From Latrodectus hesperus (lineage: Eukaryota > Arthropoda > Arachnida > Araneae > Theridiidae): a stretch of DNA of 64,000 nt. Below, piece after piece: positions 1-13,983 of the stretch. The notes beneath the pieces were generated by a model, which was given only the letters and a program-made list of their open reading frames with translations, ran no database searches and had not been told where the DNA came from. Made by a program: the position numbers and the translations under genes. The stretch is taken from assembly GCA_037975125.1 (NCBI GenBank), contig CM075853.1, forward strand, positions 56,333,091 through 56,397,090, read 5' to 3'. Numbering within the stretch: position 1 is the first letter of the stretch; every line of letters starts with the position of its first letter.

Positions 1-3000
1 TTTGTATAAATTTTATCTAAATGAAAATAATAATACTAAATAAACGGTATTACGGAAGAAATACATGTAGTATCATTCATTTATGTAAGGATTTGCTTCA
101 GCTTAAATAAATCTTATCTAATAAAATGTAACTTAATACTTTAAAAATGCATTTATTAAAATATACTTTAAGTAATGAAAATTCTGTACTAAAATTCACG
201 AATAATTTGAAGATAGATGAATATTTATAAGCAAAATGTCTTTTAAATCCACAGAATGTAATGAAATAATATTTTTTTAATTTTTCACAGTGGTCATTCA
301 ATAAAAATAACATAGTAATTTTTATTTTATTTGACTATCGCTTGAATAATTTCATTAACAAACTTGTGAAAGAAATATGTATTCCTCATCTTATACTTTG
401 GAACAATTAATTTTAGAAAAGTTTAGAAACATGGTGAACAATAGGAAGAAAAACGTTTTTACTTTGATTTATCAACGTTTTGAAAGAAAATACGACTGAT
501 TTTACAGAAAGAACTTAATCAGGCCAAAAAAGAATCAGTAATGGAGAAGTAACTAGATTTTCCTTTTCCTTTTTTCTAGACTTCGATTCTAGATTACCAC
601 TAATGACTCAGAAGCGCAGATGAGAACCAGAAACAGTAAAAAATAATAATAATGAAGCTATTTTCTTCGGAAAATAAGAAATAAATGTCTTACAAAACCG
701 AGCACGAATGAAGACAAATTATAATTTTATGTCAAAATTAAATGCCAAGCAAACTAAACTGAAATTTCTTTGCCTGCATTTAATCACAAAAATGTCAAGA
801 AAAGATTTTTTATGATTTATAATAGTTTGGACAGTTTATATATCTTCAATTGTAATTATATTTTATTCTTTTTATTTGAAAGAAAACTGATATAGAATAA
901 GCAAAAAACATACATTTTACTTATAAGTTTTTATTTAAAATATTCATTGAAAGAATTACAAACAAATGCTTTTGGATTAAAAATATTTCTATAATTTTAA
1001 GAGTACAGAAAACAGAAAATCTTTATACACAATTAGATATACTTAGTTAAATTATTAAAGAATAAAACTTTAATTCATCAATCAAACTTTAAATCACACT
1101 TTAATTCAGCAATTAAACTTGTGGTAAGTATTATAAGACATTTTTTGGTTGAATTCAGGCAAACATTTATAAAACGTTGAAATCTTATATAAAAAATTTA
1201 AGACAACTTAAATTAGCAATTTTAAAAAGAAAAATAGTTTAAAATATTTTTAAATTCAGGAAAAAATGACGATATTTGTCATGTTGATTTGAAACATTAG
1301 TTTCATAACAATTTTATTTTTGTCATAAAAATCTCGAAAAAAATTAAATAATTAGAAAATATGATACTTCATTTAGCTGATTACTTTTTAAACAATACCT
1401 TGGTGTTTTAGCTAAAAAATATATAATATAATTATATTAAACATTTATAGTTATACAAAGTATATTCAATTTATAACTCCGTCAGATACGAAATTGAACA
1501 GTCATTTCGAAGAAAAGAAATCCTAAGGAAAATAAATGAATGAATAAAAAAAACAGTTCTCGAGTCAAGAAAGTTTTCTTAAGAGGCAGAGTGGAAGGAT
1601 TTCCGATAGAAAAATAATGAAATGGTCCCCTTCATTCTTTAGTTTGTTGTTTAGTCAGGAATGGAATGTCGAGAAAGAACTCGACTTATTCTTTAAAAAG
1701 AACATTTTACAAGAAAATAAGAAAACCGATATCTGATCCAATGGAAGAAAATATTTTGAGGTACTTAAAGCAAATAAATTAAATGTTATTAAAAGAATAA
1801 ATATTAAAAATTTGTACATTTTTCTTCCCAAGAAATTTCTTGAATTGTTTGGGAAGTTAAAATATTCAAAGCAAATACGAGATGATAGGAGTATTTTTGG
1901 AATATGCAAAAGCAAAGTAGATAGCAAACCACACGAAAAGTATATTGATGATATCTTTCTATTTATGTGAAATGATCAGATCAAGTCTCTAACAATAGCA
2001 ATGTAGTCGACTTTCAAACAATCGAGTAGAATTTTCAAAAAAATTTTCTTAATACAGTTGTGGTGAATGAAAAACTTTTTATTTATTTTGAACCCAAATT
2101 CTTATTTTGTAATTTGGAATTCTTAGAATGTGAAATAATTAAGATATATAAATGAACTTATATGAATGTAATATGATTTTATTCTGAGTATGTATAAAAT
2201 GATAATAGTATAAAATAGCAGTGAAACATTAAAACTCATTTATGCAATATTCAGTTTGTATTTACATACAATTTTGTAAATATAATACGAATTTATTGTA
2301 TAATAAATAAAGCTACTAATACTCTAAAATAATCATGTGAGACATATCATTTCAATTATGCCATATTTATTTTAAAATTATAATCACATAAATAAATAGT
2401 TAGCTAATATTTTCTCTAAATTCATACTTTCATTTTAACAACTCATTAAGGAATCAAGATCTCATACGTAAATAGTTATTTTCTTTTAAACTTTTCAATA
2501 TACTCTTGTGACACGTTATATTTTCAACTATAAGGAAATTACCTATTGTAAAATGAATTCTAAGCAAATATTTTATAATATACACTAAGCTCAACTCAAA
2601 AGGTTTTAAAATAAATAAATTTATAAGAGAAAGTTTATTTCCTAAAATGAACTGTATATGTTTAACAATATGTATAAAGTACTTGGGATGTATTTTGTGA
2701 ATATGATAACACATATTTATAATAGTAAGAATGAAAATATGTCATTTGCTTTAAAATATGAATTTGTATAGCAATGCTAAATTTATGAAATCAGTCTAAA
2801 ATGGATACATTAATAAAATTATTATTTTATTAGTTTTCTATATATTGTATTTTTATTATAAGCATTGATTTTGAAACTTAATAATAAATCATTCGTGATT
2901 CTTCATATAATAAAACAACGCATGTATAGATATTATTTCCAACTAAGATACTTTTTAGTTTGGAGAAGACATTTTTAATATTTTATATAACTTACAAACA

Positions 3001-4830
3001 TATATTTATTATAAAAATAAGTAAAAATTGAAATATTTCTTTTCAATTTTTTTTTTCAAAAATTGAAAATAAGTTCCAAAGCAAAACTAAGAAATAAGTT
3101 TCAGATTGCGTAACCACTTTAGGTGAAATTTGCGAAGGGAATAGAAAATGAGATACATGAATATACAATGATGAAATACCTTCATACCTTCTTTTCTATA
3201 TGAATGACTATTTTCTGCTTCTAGAGTGTAAGATGCATAAAAATATTCAGAATCGTGTATTAATTAATAATTGTATCCCAGAGTAACTATTATGTACTCC
3301 GTATTTTCCATTTGTTTGTTAAAATTAAGATAAGTTCAGTAAAAAATATAGTATAATTTTCATAAAAATTTCTCAATAAATTTTATATTTTTTAACCAAA
3401 TTTTTCGAAATGTATTTATTTAAAAGATTTTTTGGAATGAATTTCATTCAGGGATAATGAAATTAATGCTGCAATCCTTCAATACCATTAAATTTTTCGT
3501 TTTTTAAAATTCTACTATTAATGTCTCTATACTCATATTCTTATGCCCTAGGGAGGAAACAAGGTAGTAGTAGAATAGTGAAGTAAATAACATAAAAAAA
3601 TGTGGATAATAGTTTAATCAATTTTAACAAACAATTTTACCTGAACATCACTTTTACATGTATTTAAGAATTCAGTTACTGATTGCATTGTATTAAATGT
3701 TGTATGAAACTGAACGACAGAAATAATTCATGCACCATTATTCATGCATTATTCTTGTTAAAAACTGAAGAAGTGCGCTGCATGGAACATATTTAATTAT
3801 CAAATAGAAAAATATGAATGTGTGTGGTATTTAATAAAAAGTGTAAACTATAAAATTAGTATGAAATAAATTTGTTTCTAATTCTTCAGCGGTAAATGTA
3901 AAATATAAATCTTAAGAAAAAAAGAAGTAAATTTGATCAAATATAGTGAGGATATTTATTTCATCATTCGTAATATAATAATAAAGAAAATCTTATACTA
4001 AGCTGACACATTCTATGAAAGTGATTTAAAACCACCAAATTTTGTACTTACAAATTGAATATTAAACCATTCTCATATAGTTATAGACGATCAATCCAAA
4101 CAGAATAATAAATACTTAAAAGTAATATCTCATACTACTGACTTTGAGATTACTATTTTACAATCCCATTCATCTAGTAAATCAGTTATATAACCATAAA
4201 GAGTTTTAAAAGAGATTAATTTGAGCAACAAGATTCCAAAATGAGTTGCTACATGTTCAGAGGTATTAATAACAGGAGAATAAGCTATTTTTAGCCCTTA
4301 GACAACAATTTCTTTAAGTCATAAAAGAAAGTAATTTACATTATTTGCTGGCAAAAGAGAAATGTTATCAGCTGCATCGGTATAGGATCCAGTATGTCAT
4401 CTCTTTGTCAATGAGCATTGCCTGTTTATTGTAGCAAAATATATAGGTTTCTGTAAAAATCTGAAATTACACTTGTAAAAAAACATGAGTTATCTATTTT
4501 CGATAACTTCGGCAGTAAATGTTGAATAGCACTTTCTAACGATGAATATTAATTTCGTGTAAAAAAGGGCATATAACTCTAAATTTGAAGTCTATTTAAA
4601 TTCATATATGTCCCATTAAAATACACGTTTCAATATTAAAACTTAAACAAGAAAAGAAAAGAATAACCACTTATCATACTAACCACTTTTATGCAACATC
4701 CCTGATATTGTCTTGACTAATATATTCATTCCTGGTGCAGAAATAATAGAACTTATCTATAATACATATGCTTTTAATAAAAACTGAATATTAGCAAATG
4801 AGATAACAATTTGATAACTTTCGGGAAATC

Positions 4831-4835
<5 letters not shown>
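1..4835. other. AT-rich non-coding spacer
   Basis: No supported gene. The short open frames here (for example minus-strand frames near 98-313, 1655-1927 and 2454-2714) have low-complexity Phe/Leu/Ile/Lys/Asn composition expected by chance from AT-rich DNA, and none shows a recognisable motif. I see no transposon termini or RNA gene. Confidence 0.6.

Positions 4836-4926
<91 letters not shown>
4836..4926. repeat. (TA)n microsatellite
   Basis: Uninterrupted alternating T/A of about 91 bp. The unit is self-complementary, so either strand can fold into a hairpin, and the assembled length may be inexact. Confidence 0.97.
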
Positions 4927-4928
<2 letters not shown>

Positions 4929-5398
4929 TAAATTACTAGGATTTCCTGAAATGAATATTCTTAAGAATCATTTCGAGAATCAATTTATAAAGAAAAAGTA
5001 AAAAATGCAACTGTCTTTTAATATCACACTATTGTTGACCAACTTCTAAGAAGCTAATAGCCTTACAGTGCTGTTTTAGTGTCAAAATTTACACCATATT
5101 TAAAAAAATATGAAGAATTCATCACTTCAGTATTCATCACTATAGTAGGAATGATATCACTTAAAAAAATAAATGAAATCTCACAGGTAACATAAATTTC
5201 AGTTTAAAAAAATAGCAAAATAAATTATATTTGTAGTTAGAGGCATAGGTGTCATTCACTTCGTCTTATAAATCATCGACGAACAAATGTGTAATATTTA
5301 TTAATATATAAAAGGTCCCCAAAATCATCTTAGATATTGTTGTTTTATTGTTTTTGATTAACAATACACTAGATGATTTTGAAAAAGGTATAGCTCTT
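4927..5398. other. AT-rich spacer between two (TA)n arrays
   Basis: No gene, transposon terminus or RNA motif seen. Confidence 0.5.
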
Positions 5399-5433
5399 AA
5401 TTTCATTTTAATGATTTGTATTAAAATGAAATT
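5399..5433. repeat. Short perfect inverted repeat beside (TA)n
   Basis: AATTTCATTTTAAT (5399-5412) and its exact reverse complement (5420-5433) are separated by 7 nt, giving a 14-bp stem. It sits 6 bp left of the (TA)n array at 5440 and could be a local fold-back copy made during replication slippage. Confidence 0.7.
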
Positions 5434-5437
5434 ATGA

Positions 5438-5602
<165 letters not shown>

Positions 5603-5865
5603 GCAAGGCAATCTAACCAGTGCAAAAGCAGCTAAAGATAAATGTGCCAAAATAGATAAAATATGGTACAATAAAATATGAAAAACATTGAAAGTGAGAG
5701 AAAATTAGAAAAATCAGTGACAAGAATGAGACAGCTTTTTGTCTACGTTTTTTATAAACCCATGTATTTTAATAGACGTTTTAAGTGTCTAATACGTAAT
5801 AATTGTCAATTAAAAAACTTCATATCAAATTAAAATAATTTCTTAATAAATATTTTATGGATATA

Positions 5866-8008
5866 CAGTGAAACCTCGTTACAACAATATTTTAGGGACC
5901 AAATAAATATATTGTTGTAGAGAGGCATATTGTTATATCGAGGGTCCACATATTTTGAGCATTTAATAAGAATTTTTTTATTATTATTAGTTTAAGGTGC
6001 ATAACATACTACTTTTAAGTCTATATTTAGAAGAAATTAATTTGTAAAATACTAATAATAGTGATTTAAATACTAAAAAAATAAATAAATAAGATAAATT
6101 CAGAAAATAAGCACAGAAATATTCACATACTTGGAAAACACTTTTAATTGAAAATAATCCAATATTTTTGTTTGTTTATTCATTTTTTAACTGTTAAGTT
6201 CACCAATACTGTATGCATTGAGTCTAGTGCACGAAAATGTTCTTCATTTATCGACGGAAGGCTTGAAAAAAATGTCCGTAGAGAATTCACAGATTGAAGA
6301 GCTTCATGGGATGACAATAAGGAGTGCGATGGACCTGTATTATCATCATCATCAATATCATCATCATCTTCATCATTGTTTCCTATCTCATCAGTAATTT
6401 CAGAAAGAATATTTTCATCAGTAACTCCTGCGAAAACCATAAGATCATCATCTGCTGTTAAATAGTCTTCTATACTAATTCCAAACTTTTTACCGCTTGT
6501 TTCCTCAAGTTGGGATACGGATTTTTTGATGTGCAAAACACATTCTTGATCATCTAAGAGATCATTGGTTATGTAATTTTCATCATTATCAGATTTCTTA
6601 TTTTCCATAACACAAAGACCGGCCTTTTTCCAGCAATTCCGAATGGTTTTTTCTGTTACTTCCCACCAACTTCCAGCAATATTGTCACACGCTTCCTTGA
6701 CATTTACAGCTTTGAAAGGGTCTTCTACTTTATTTTCAAAGTTTACAAGTATGGAGTCCACCAACCGTTTTCTGTAATATCCTTTGAAGCACTTAATTAT
6801 GCCCATATCAAGAGGCTGTAGAATTGAAGTCCAATTGGCATGGGAAAAAGCGATTACGATATTTTGTAGCTTTGGAAATGACGTGTGAGCCCCGCAGTTA
6901 TCTATCAACAAAACGATTTTTTCTTTCTCTTCTTCATTTCATTGTCTAACTTCTGTAACCATTCGGAAAAAAATTTAGACGTCATCCAAGCCTTCTTATT
7001 TGTTTATACTCCACGGGAAGACTTTTCACGTTCTTAAAGCACCTTGGCTTCAATGATTTACCAATGACGAGAGGTTGTATTCTATGCGATCCTGTGCTAT
7101 TTGTACACAGAAGAACAGTGAGTCTCTGCTTTGATTTCTTCCCTCCATAACATTTTTCACCCTTGAATGCCAAGGTTCGATCGGGTAGGAGTTGGAAAAA
7201 CAGCCCAGCTTCATCTGCATTATAGATGTCTTCTGGAGCATACTTTTCTAAGATTTCTTTCATCTTGTTTTGTCGCCATTCATTTGCGTCGTTTATCGGG
7301 GCTGACTTTTTCTCTCCGTCAACTTCTTGGAAAGTTATTCCATGACGATCTCGAAAACGCATTAACCAACCATTGCTAGCTTTGAAAGTTTCGTCCCCTA
7401 GCATTGCTGCAAATTTCCGTGCTTTTGCACGTAATAAAGGTCCATTTATTGGGACATTTGTCGCTCTCATCTCTTGAAACCATTTTAAAACAGCAGCATT
7501 AATGTTTTCATTTTCGCAACTTTCAGTCGTTTTCGCTCTGGGTTAATTTCATTTGAAGTTACAGCATCTTCGATTTGCTTTCTCTTCTTTAGGAACGTTG
7601 CAACTGTAGATTGCGATAATCCATGTTTCTTAGCCGCATCAATCTGCTTCACCAATATCACCCTCAAATTCCTCACCAATATCATTGATAACGTTCAGTT
7701 TATCTCGAAAACCATTCGGTCTTGTGATTCTGTTCTTCACACCGAACACCACCATTGAATCCCAAAAAAACTACTAAACAACCTTTAAACTCACTAGTGT
7801 GTTGTAAAAGCTTTTTATTTTTTGTCCAAATAATACTGAAATTTAGATTGATAAAATCGTTTTACAGAGGTTTATTGTTCTAGAGAATATCGCAATATTG
7901 AGGGGAGATTAACATTAGTTTATATGCAAAATCACCGGGACCACAAAACATTATTGTAGTAGAAGGAGTTATTGTTGTATCGGGTATCGTTGTAGCGAGA
8001 GTTTACTG
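5866..8008 (-). mobile_element. Tigger/pogo-type (TcMar-Tigger) DNA transposon, complete ends
   Basis: A 2,143-bp element bounded by imperfect terminal inverted repeats. The left end reads CAGTGAAACCTCGTTACAAC from 5866; the right end, read from 8008 on the other strand, begins CAGTAAACTCTCGCTACAAC. Both ends are flanked by TA (5864-5865 and 8009-8010), the TA duplication of the Tc1/mariner superfamily. The CAGT start and the 'CCTCGTTA' type of terminus are characteristic of Tigger/pogo. The single transposase lies on the minus strand and is broken by several frameshifts, so the copy cannot move by itself, although its ends could be used by an enzyme supplied in trans. Confidence 0.93.
6180..7755 (-). 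pseudogene. Tigger/pogo-like transposase, frameshifted
   Basis: Minus-strand remains of a pogo/Tigger DDE transposase. The start is probably the ATG at 7755 (MVVFGVKNRITRPNG). A helix-turn-helix stretch (QIDAAKKHGLSQSTVATFLKK) lies at about 7640-7580. A CENP-B-type second DNA-binding region follows (RAKARKFAAMLG...NGWLMRFRDRHGI). The catalytic core retains all three acidic residues: NADEAG near 7220, IDNCGAH near 6900, and LQPLDMG near 6805, with 30 residues between the last two (DD30D). The C-terminus is acidic with a poly-Asp run and ends at the stop at 6180. The frame is lost near 7640 (where TCACCAATATCA occurs twice, 24 bp apart), near 7500, near 7000 and near 6920. The family enzyme cuts and pastes the element through its terminal repeats; this copy is inactive. 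Confidence 0.93.
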
Positions 8009-8010
8009 TA

Positions 8011-11000
8011 TTTTACAGTTACAGTAGTTATAATGGTAACATATAAACACAAATAACTATTTAGGTTAGTACATTGAAAGAAGAAATAGGAATTTTATTA
8101 ATATTTAAGAAATATAAATAGAAATATATTATTAAAATTATAAATAATATTTAAGTAGTTTTTGGATTCCCTAAAACAATCACATAAATATAATAAAGTA
8201 GTTTTTATGTAAATGAGATAAATTTAACAACTGGAAAATGTTATCAAAAAATCATACTTAGAAAAACTTTATATGTTTGTCAAACTTATACATGGAAGCT
8301 TAATAGAAAACAAAATATTTTTATTTATTGTTCTGTTAGCATTTTCATGATTAAGTAGTTTTAAAAACATTTTTCGTGCAGTAAGAATGTTTGTATTGTT
8401 AAAGCATAACATTAATTATTGAAATTCATATCAGTTAAATAATGTGGAAAAAAACTGTGCTAAAATATTAATTTTAAGTATCGTAAAATACTATAGGTTC
8501 TTGTTTAAAAACTATTGATAGAATTTCTTACCTATTTTAGCGAATACTTGTTGTAAAATTTCCCTATTTACATAAAATAAAATTTATCCCTTTGCAATCA
8601 ATATAAATTGCCTTAATGATTATTAAATAACTTTTTGTGTTCACATTTACAAGGAAAATTATGAAACATTCATAAAAATGAAATCTCAAAACCAATTTTT
8701 TCAAAGATGAGATTGGCTAATTAATCCAATTTATTTAAGTAGTACATTACAATTTAGATAATCGCCTTAAGTGCTTTTGTACTAAAAGAAAAGAACTACG
8801 TCATATTAGAGTAAATGATGATATTTCAAGTGCATTGATTTTTTTATAAAATCTTACAATTTATGCAAAAAACGGTGAATATACATCAATTTTCAAATAT
8901 TAAAACGTTAATATTTTCTACGATTTCTTTTAAAATCCAAAATCAGCCAGTTATTCTCGTGTTAATAAAAATATTTAAAACACAAAATTTCGTCTTTATA
9001 CTTTTTCATTTATATTACAATAATTAATCTCATAGTTTTATATTCATAATTTGTATTTATATTCAAGTTTACATTTAAATTTTTCTCTATCATTTGTAAA
9101 AATTAAAAATTTACATAGTACTTTTGAATATCATGTGTTAAAAATAAAAGTTTTTTACATAAAATAACCATTCATTTTCTTCGAATGAATATTTTTATAT
9201 ATGAAGGGAATATTTTTATACTGATCTAATATAAAGGATTAAAAATATTAAATTTATTTTTCGACGTTACTTATTTATTTTCCTGTTGCCTTGAACAAAA
9301 TGAGAATAATGACAGACAGTTTCAAGCTATAAAGTCATAATAATAATAAATTTTCATCAAAGAATTAATGAAGTAATTAATTTTTCTACAAATGTATTTA
9401 ACAAAAATAATGTAGCGTGTTATTTGTTTACAATTAAAAGTTAACAGCTAATTTCAAGCCCACCAATGAAAAGTACAATATTTGATAGTAATAAAAATTT
9501 GAGTGCATTTGGTGTAAAAAAGAGGTACATAAAGTATGCAAGTAAAAAGTAAAACAAATGTTTTTACAAGGAAAACTATATTTAGTAAAACAAATCCTTT
9601 AAGAAGAAGAAAGAAATCGGTTCATTACATGGAAATTCTTACTGCAGTAGCTAGCTAAACAAAATGCATTAAGTAATGTTTTAAATCTAAGCACGCGTAT
9701 CTTGAAAATATGAAAAATTTTACAACAATCACTTAATTATTTTTAAATTTTAATGTAAGAATTTATTTGAAAATAAATTTATATACTGTAAAACTTAAGT
9801 TTTATGCTTTTATTTATATCTCATTTTTCATTGTTACAGATTTTAAACTAAAAATTAACAGAGTTAGAACTAAAAAAAATTAAAATCAAGAAAATTTAAG
9901 TGTATTCATGGATTAAATAACATTATTTTCTTTGCAAACAAATTGGCACAAAAACAAGAATTTTTTAGTAAAACTCACAAATCCAAAAACATTTAGAAAA
10001 TTATCAACTCATTTGAAAGCGCAACAAGTAAGCTTTAAGAATGTTTCCTTTTACCAGATTAAATTAACAATATGTTTAGTGTTCTGCGAAAAGTACCTGT
10101 TTTGGGAGAATCCTGATACTCAGCATTGTATGGATAAATGCACATCCTTATCTATCAATCCCTAGACTAACTTATACTTGTAGTTTTAACAATCAAGCTC
10201 AAATTCAAGTCTCCAAAAAGCAATCATTCACTGAAAACAAGGGAAATAATGAATTGCTTACAAGCTTTGTACTAGATTTCTGATGAAATCAATATAACAT
10301 TGAAATGTTTAAGCACTTTGTTTAACACAAGTTTAACTTCCTAAAAGCAAGAAAAATATTAATGAAAATCTTTGGTGCATGGAAATATTTTACACAGTGG
10401 ACAAATGTAAATACTATGCGCCTGAGCAAGTAACAAAAGGACTTGTATATAACATGATCTTTACGTGGATAAAAGAATGAAGTCACAGAAGGATGTCTAC
10501 ATCCTTTACAATGAGCTACTCAAAAAACACAAACTGAATTTAGAAAATCTTATCAAATTTTATCTAAAGATATGTATAAAAGTTTAGAAAAAGATTTTTC
10601 CAGCGACAGGAGCTAATTAGCTAAACAGAATGCATGCTATAAGTGTGGGTGCGTATTACATTCTGCATTGAGAAGCATTATCTTAATTAGATGGTAACTG
10701 CGCACAAATTTAATGGTAATATTTTACATACAAATTTAATGATAATATTTTTCTATGAATTAAATTCATTATTTATTATGATATTTCTGTGGAATATAAT
10801 GTGATTTCATGTATTTTATAATAAATATGATGTAAAACTTTGTTAAATATTACTTGCAGCATTTTTCAAAAATAAAATATTTAAACTCGTTTTTAATTAT
10901 AAACATTCTCTAGAAGAGATTACATAAAAAGCAACAAAATTCCTTTTCATATTTATGTCCCAATTTTAAATCACATTATGTTTTGACTCGCTATATTTAA

Positions 11001-13674
11001 ATTCTAATTAAATTGAGACGTGAATATGAGAGTAAATAGTGTACACACCTTATGCTAATTTAGTAATACCATGCAAAAAAATTGCTTAATGCAGTTCTCT
11101 TAAAAATATATTTTAAAACGACTCACATTATAAAATCAAAGACATTTGTCTTTTATGAAATCTGAAAATTGTGATTATCTATTAAGAAATAAAATAAAAT
11201 GTCTCCTGTATCCTTTAAAAGTTCTTTTTCCGTTATGAATTATTACGTTTGAATTTGAAGTTGAAAATAGTAAACAAATTTATTTTTAAGCATACAATAT
11301 GTTCTTATTATTGCTAGTTATCATATATCAAACATTATATGTATATAACCAGTACTGAGTATATATTTTTATTCAGATTACGATTTTTGTTTTTGAGAAA
11401 TACGTCAAGTTTATAAGTGACTCGGTTATGTATGTTTGAAATTGTTATGTATGTCTTACAGTACATTTATTTTATTTAAATGTTTCGTTCTTTATCGTGA
11501 AAATACCTTCATTGATTCGGTAACAGAGGACTAGAGATATAGTATAACTAAAATGAAACATAGTGTATAAATTTTGTTCCTAAGTAATATCCTTAAAATT
11601 TGAATGTCTAACCATTTTATTGCATAAAAATAGTTAAAGAACAGATTATCTTCCAATGTCAAAAAAGTACTGTTAATGTTATGAATCAATATTTTTTATT
11701 AATATACAACTTATCTCAATGCTTCCTTACTAAAACATAATTTATTTGCATCATTCATTCTCCTCATTACTAAAATAAAATTCCTTTGTATGCTATTAGC
11801 AAAATATATTTGACATTTCCTTAAAAACACTACAACTGCACAAAACTCACTCTTAAGCTAAAAATCATTCATAGAAGAAATCATTTTATATTATGAACTT
11901 ATAACTTACATGATGGTATTTAAATATTAATTTATTTATAGTTTAATTTTTCTCATACAAGCATGAATTTATAAAAAAATTAGCATCACAAAAAGCATAC
12001 CAACATGCAGGCGACAATGTATATATTTAGAATAAATATATTTACTAATATATAAATCCCGTTACTGTAATATATTCACATAATATGAAATATCGATGTG
12101 TATTTCAAAAACCTATTATTTATTAAAATATTTATTCATATTTATTAAAAATTATACACTTACGAAAACAAAAATATTAAAAATATTAAACTGTAAAACG
12201 ATGTTATTCTGACATGAAAAATATTAAATATAAATATTTTACTTTTGTTTCATTTAATATTGCTTAACAATTATGTACATATGTCTTGAAAAATTAAATG
12301 TATAATTTTTTCAATATATTGGGGTACGTTATTTGAAAATTTGAAGAAAGTATAATATTTTACAAAGACAATAGTTCATTTTAGAATAGAAACACTTTTA
12401 TGGAGTTAAATAATGTAAACATGTTCATTTTTACAGAAAATAAATAAGCAAAATTATTCTAACATATAATTAATTATCTCACTTAATTTCAGTATTTAAT
12501 AAAATCAAAGTAAACACATCCTCATTCCCGTTAACTTTTCTTTAGGCAGGTAGAAATCAGTTCAAATGATGGGCTTCATTTGTCCTTCGAAAGAGGCAAA
12601 ATTTCAAACGAAACTGTCAAACTCTTGTGCTTTTGATTTCCTTTACTTTCATGATTCCGGAATCCCCATTCAGCAAATTTTTATTAAACTATTAAACTTC
12701 TGATAATGCATTGCTTGCCATGACTTTGAAAAAAGCATTTTAGAAGTACTGGAGGAAAGTAAGTTATTTTCTATACTAACCACAATTATTATTTTTTTGT
12801 TTAAAAAAATAGTTTATTTGACCAGATGGTAAAAGGCTTATTATTTACAACATCATCGCCCTAATATTTGAGAATCCCAGCTTATTATGAATCAAACTAA
12901 CATCAATTTTTATGGAAAATTGAATTTTATTTATATTTTTTCATTCAATATCATATATTTTGAGAAATGATGGTATAATTTCAGATACACTATTATAATC
13001 CTTCTCTTGCAAACAATAACTAAATTATTTGCAATGTCAAATTTTATTTTACTACCTAATTTTTAATCAAGTTTCGAAACTCACACTCTGATATTCAAAG
13101 GATTAATTTCAATAATGGAATTAATTTCTAATTTAACTTTTAGTTATAATCAGACAATTCCGAAACTGCCTAGTTGTAATAAGTGTTAAATTAATAAAAC
13201 AATTTATGCAATAACTATTGAGTTATAATTCTAAGTAAATAAACGATCATCGATTGTTTGGAATCAAACTTTATTCATAGCATATACATAATTCAGCTTT
13301 AATTTTTATCACACAGACTGCCTACATTTCACACCCAAATTATAGAAACATATTTTTTTTTTACAAAATTCAATATTTCTTAAGGTTTTGATATAGCAGA
13401 AAATTTGTTTTTAATGAAAAATTATTTTATACACTAATTTAATAGATACATATATCATAAGATGGACATTCTTTTAGAATTCGATCATAATGTTTAAGAT
13501 TGAAAAAATATCCAAACATTTATACCAAAATAATAAAAGCAAATTCGTAAGGGATGTAATTCAAATCATTTGTAATGATTTTCTTTTCATTATTTTTGTT
13601 TTATTTATTGAGATAGAGATAACTTTTTTTGTTTTATACATCTAAACATATTATAAGGCCTATAAATTTTTTAT
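8011..13674. other. AT-rich non-coding spacer
   Basis: No supported gene. A 77-residue plus-strand frame at 9932-10165 has ordinary-looking composition but no recognisable domain, no splice-bounded structure and no start context, so it is not called. A 22-bp sequence occurs twice, 26 bp apart, at 10704-10751. The remainder shows no element termini. Confidence 0.55.
10704..10751. repeat. Short tandem duplication
   Basis: Two 22-bp copies starting ACAAATTTAATG (10704-10725 and 10730-10751), differing at one base (GGTAATA versus GATAATA), offset by 26 bp. Probably a slippage duplication. Confidence 0.6.
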
Positions 13675-13750
13675 TGTTAATATATTACTAACAATAAGGA
13701 CCGGTGGCATAGCTCTTCCACCGGTCCTTAATGTTAGTAATATATTAACA
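13675..13750. repeat. 33-bp-arm foldback with a 10-nt loop
   Basis: The left arm 13675-13707 (TGTTAATATATTACTAACA...GGACCGGTGG) and right arm 13718-13750 are reverse complements with one mismatch. The loop 13708-13717 is CATAGCTCTT. The inner 10-12 bp of each arm are GC-rich and the outer 20 are AT-rich, as if genomic target sequence and the edge of an inserted element were duplicated together in inverted orientation. It adjoins the GC-richer block at 13751-13983. Confidence 0.85.
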
Positions 13751-13983
13751 GGTAGGAACTTTAAATCTTGGAGCAGGGCAAGGATGAATCTTCCTTTCAT
13801 CGCTTCAGTGAGTGGATTAAACTTAGAACCAAGCGTGCTTAGAACTATATAATGGGGACTTTGTGTTAGCCTGACCTAACCGGGGCATAGTGTTTGGATC
13901 CAATGGCACTCGATCAAGAAAGCAAGAAGTGTTGGCACTCTGAATCCCCAAGGGGCTGTCGTATCAGTGTGTTCTGTTAATAT
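13751..13983. other. Unclassified GC-richer block, probable repeat remnant
   Basis: About 230 bp of far higher GC than its surroundings (for example TAACCGGGGCATAG and CCCCAAGGGGCTGTCG). TGTTAATAT occurs at 13675 (outer tip of the foldback) and again at 13975-13983, compatible with a 9-bp target duplication around a composite insertion spanning the foldback and this block. I find no protein homology or tRNA boxes, so the class is unknown. Confidence 0.45.

Noticed and set aside
9932..10165. 77-codon plus-strand frame as a host gene
   Set aside because: No motif, no splice or promoter context, AT-driven composition; treated as chance.
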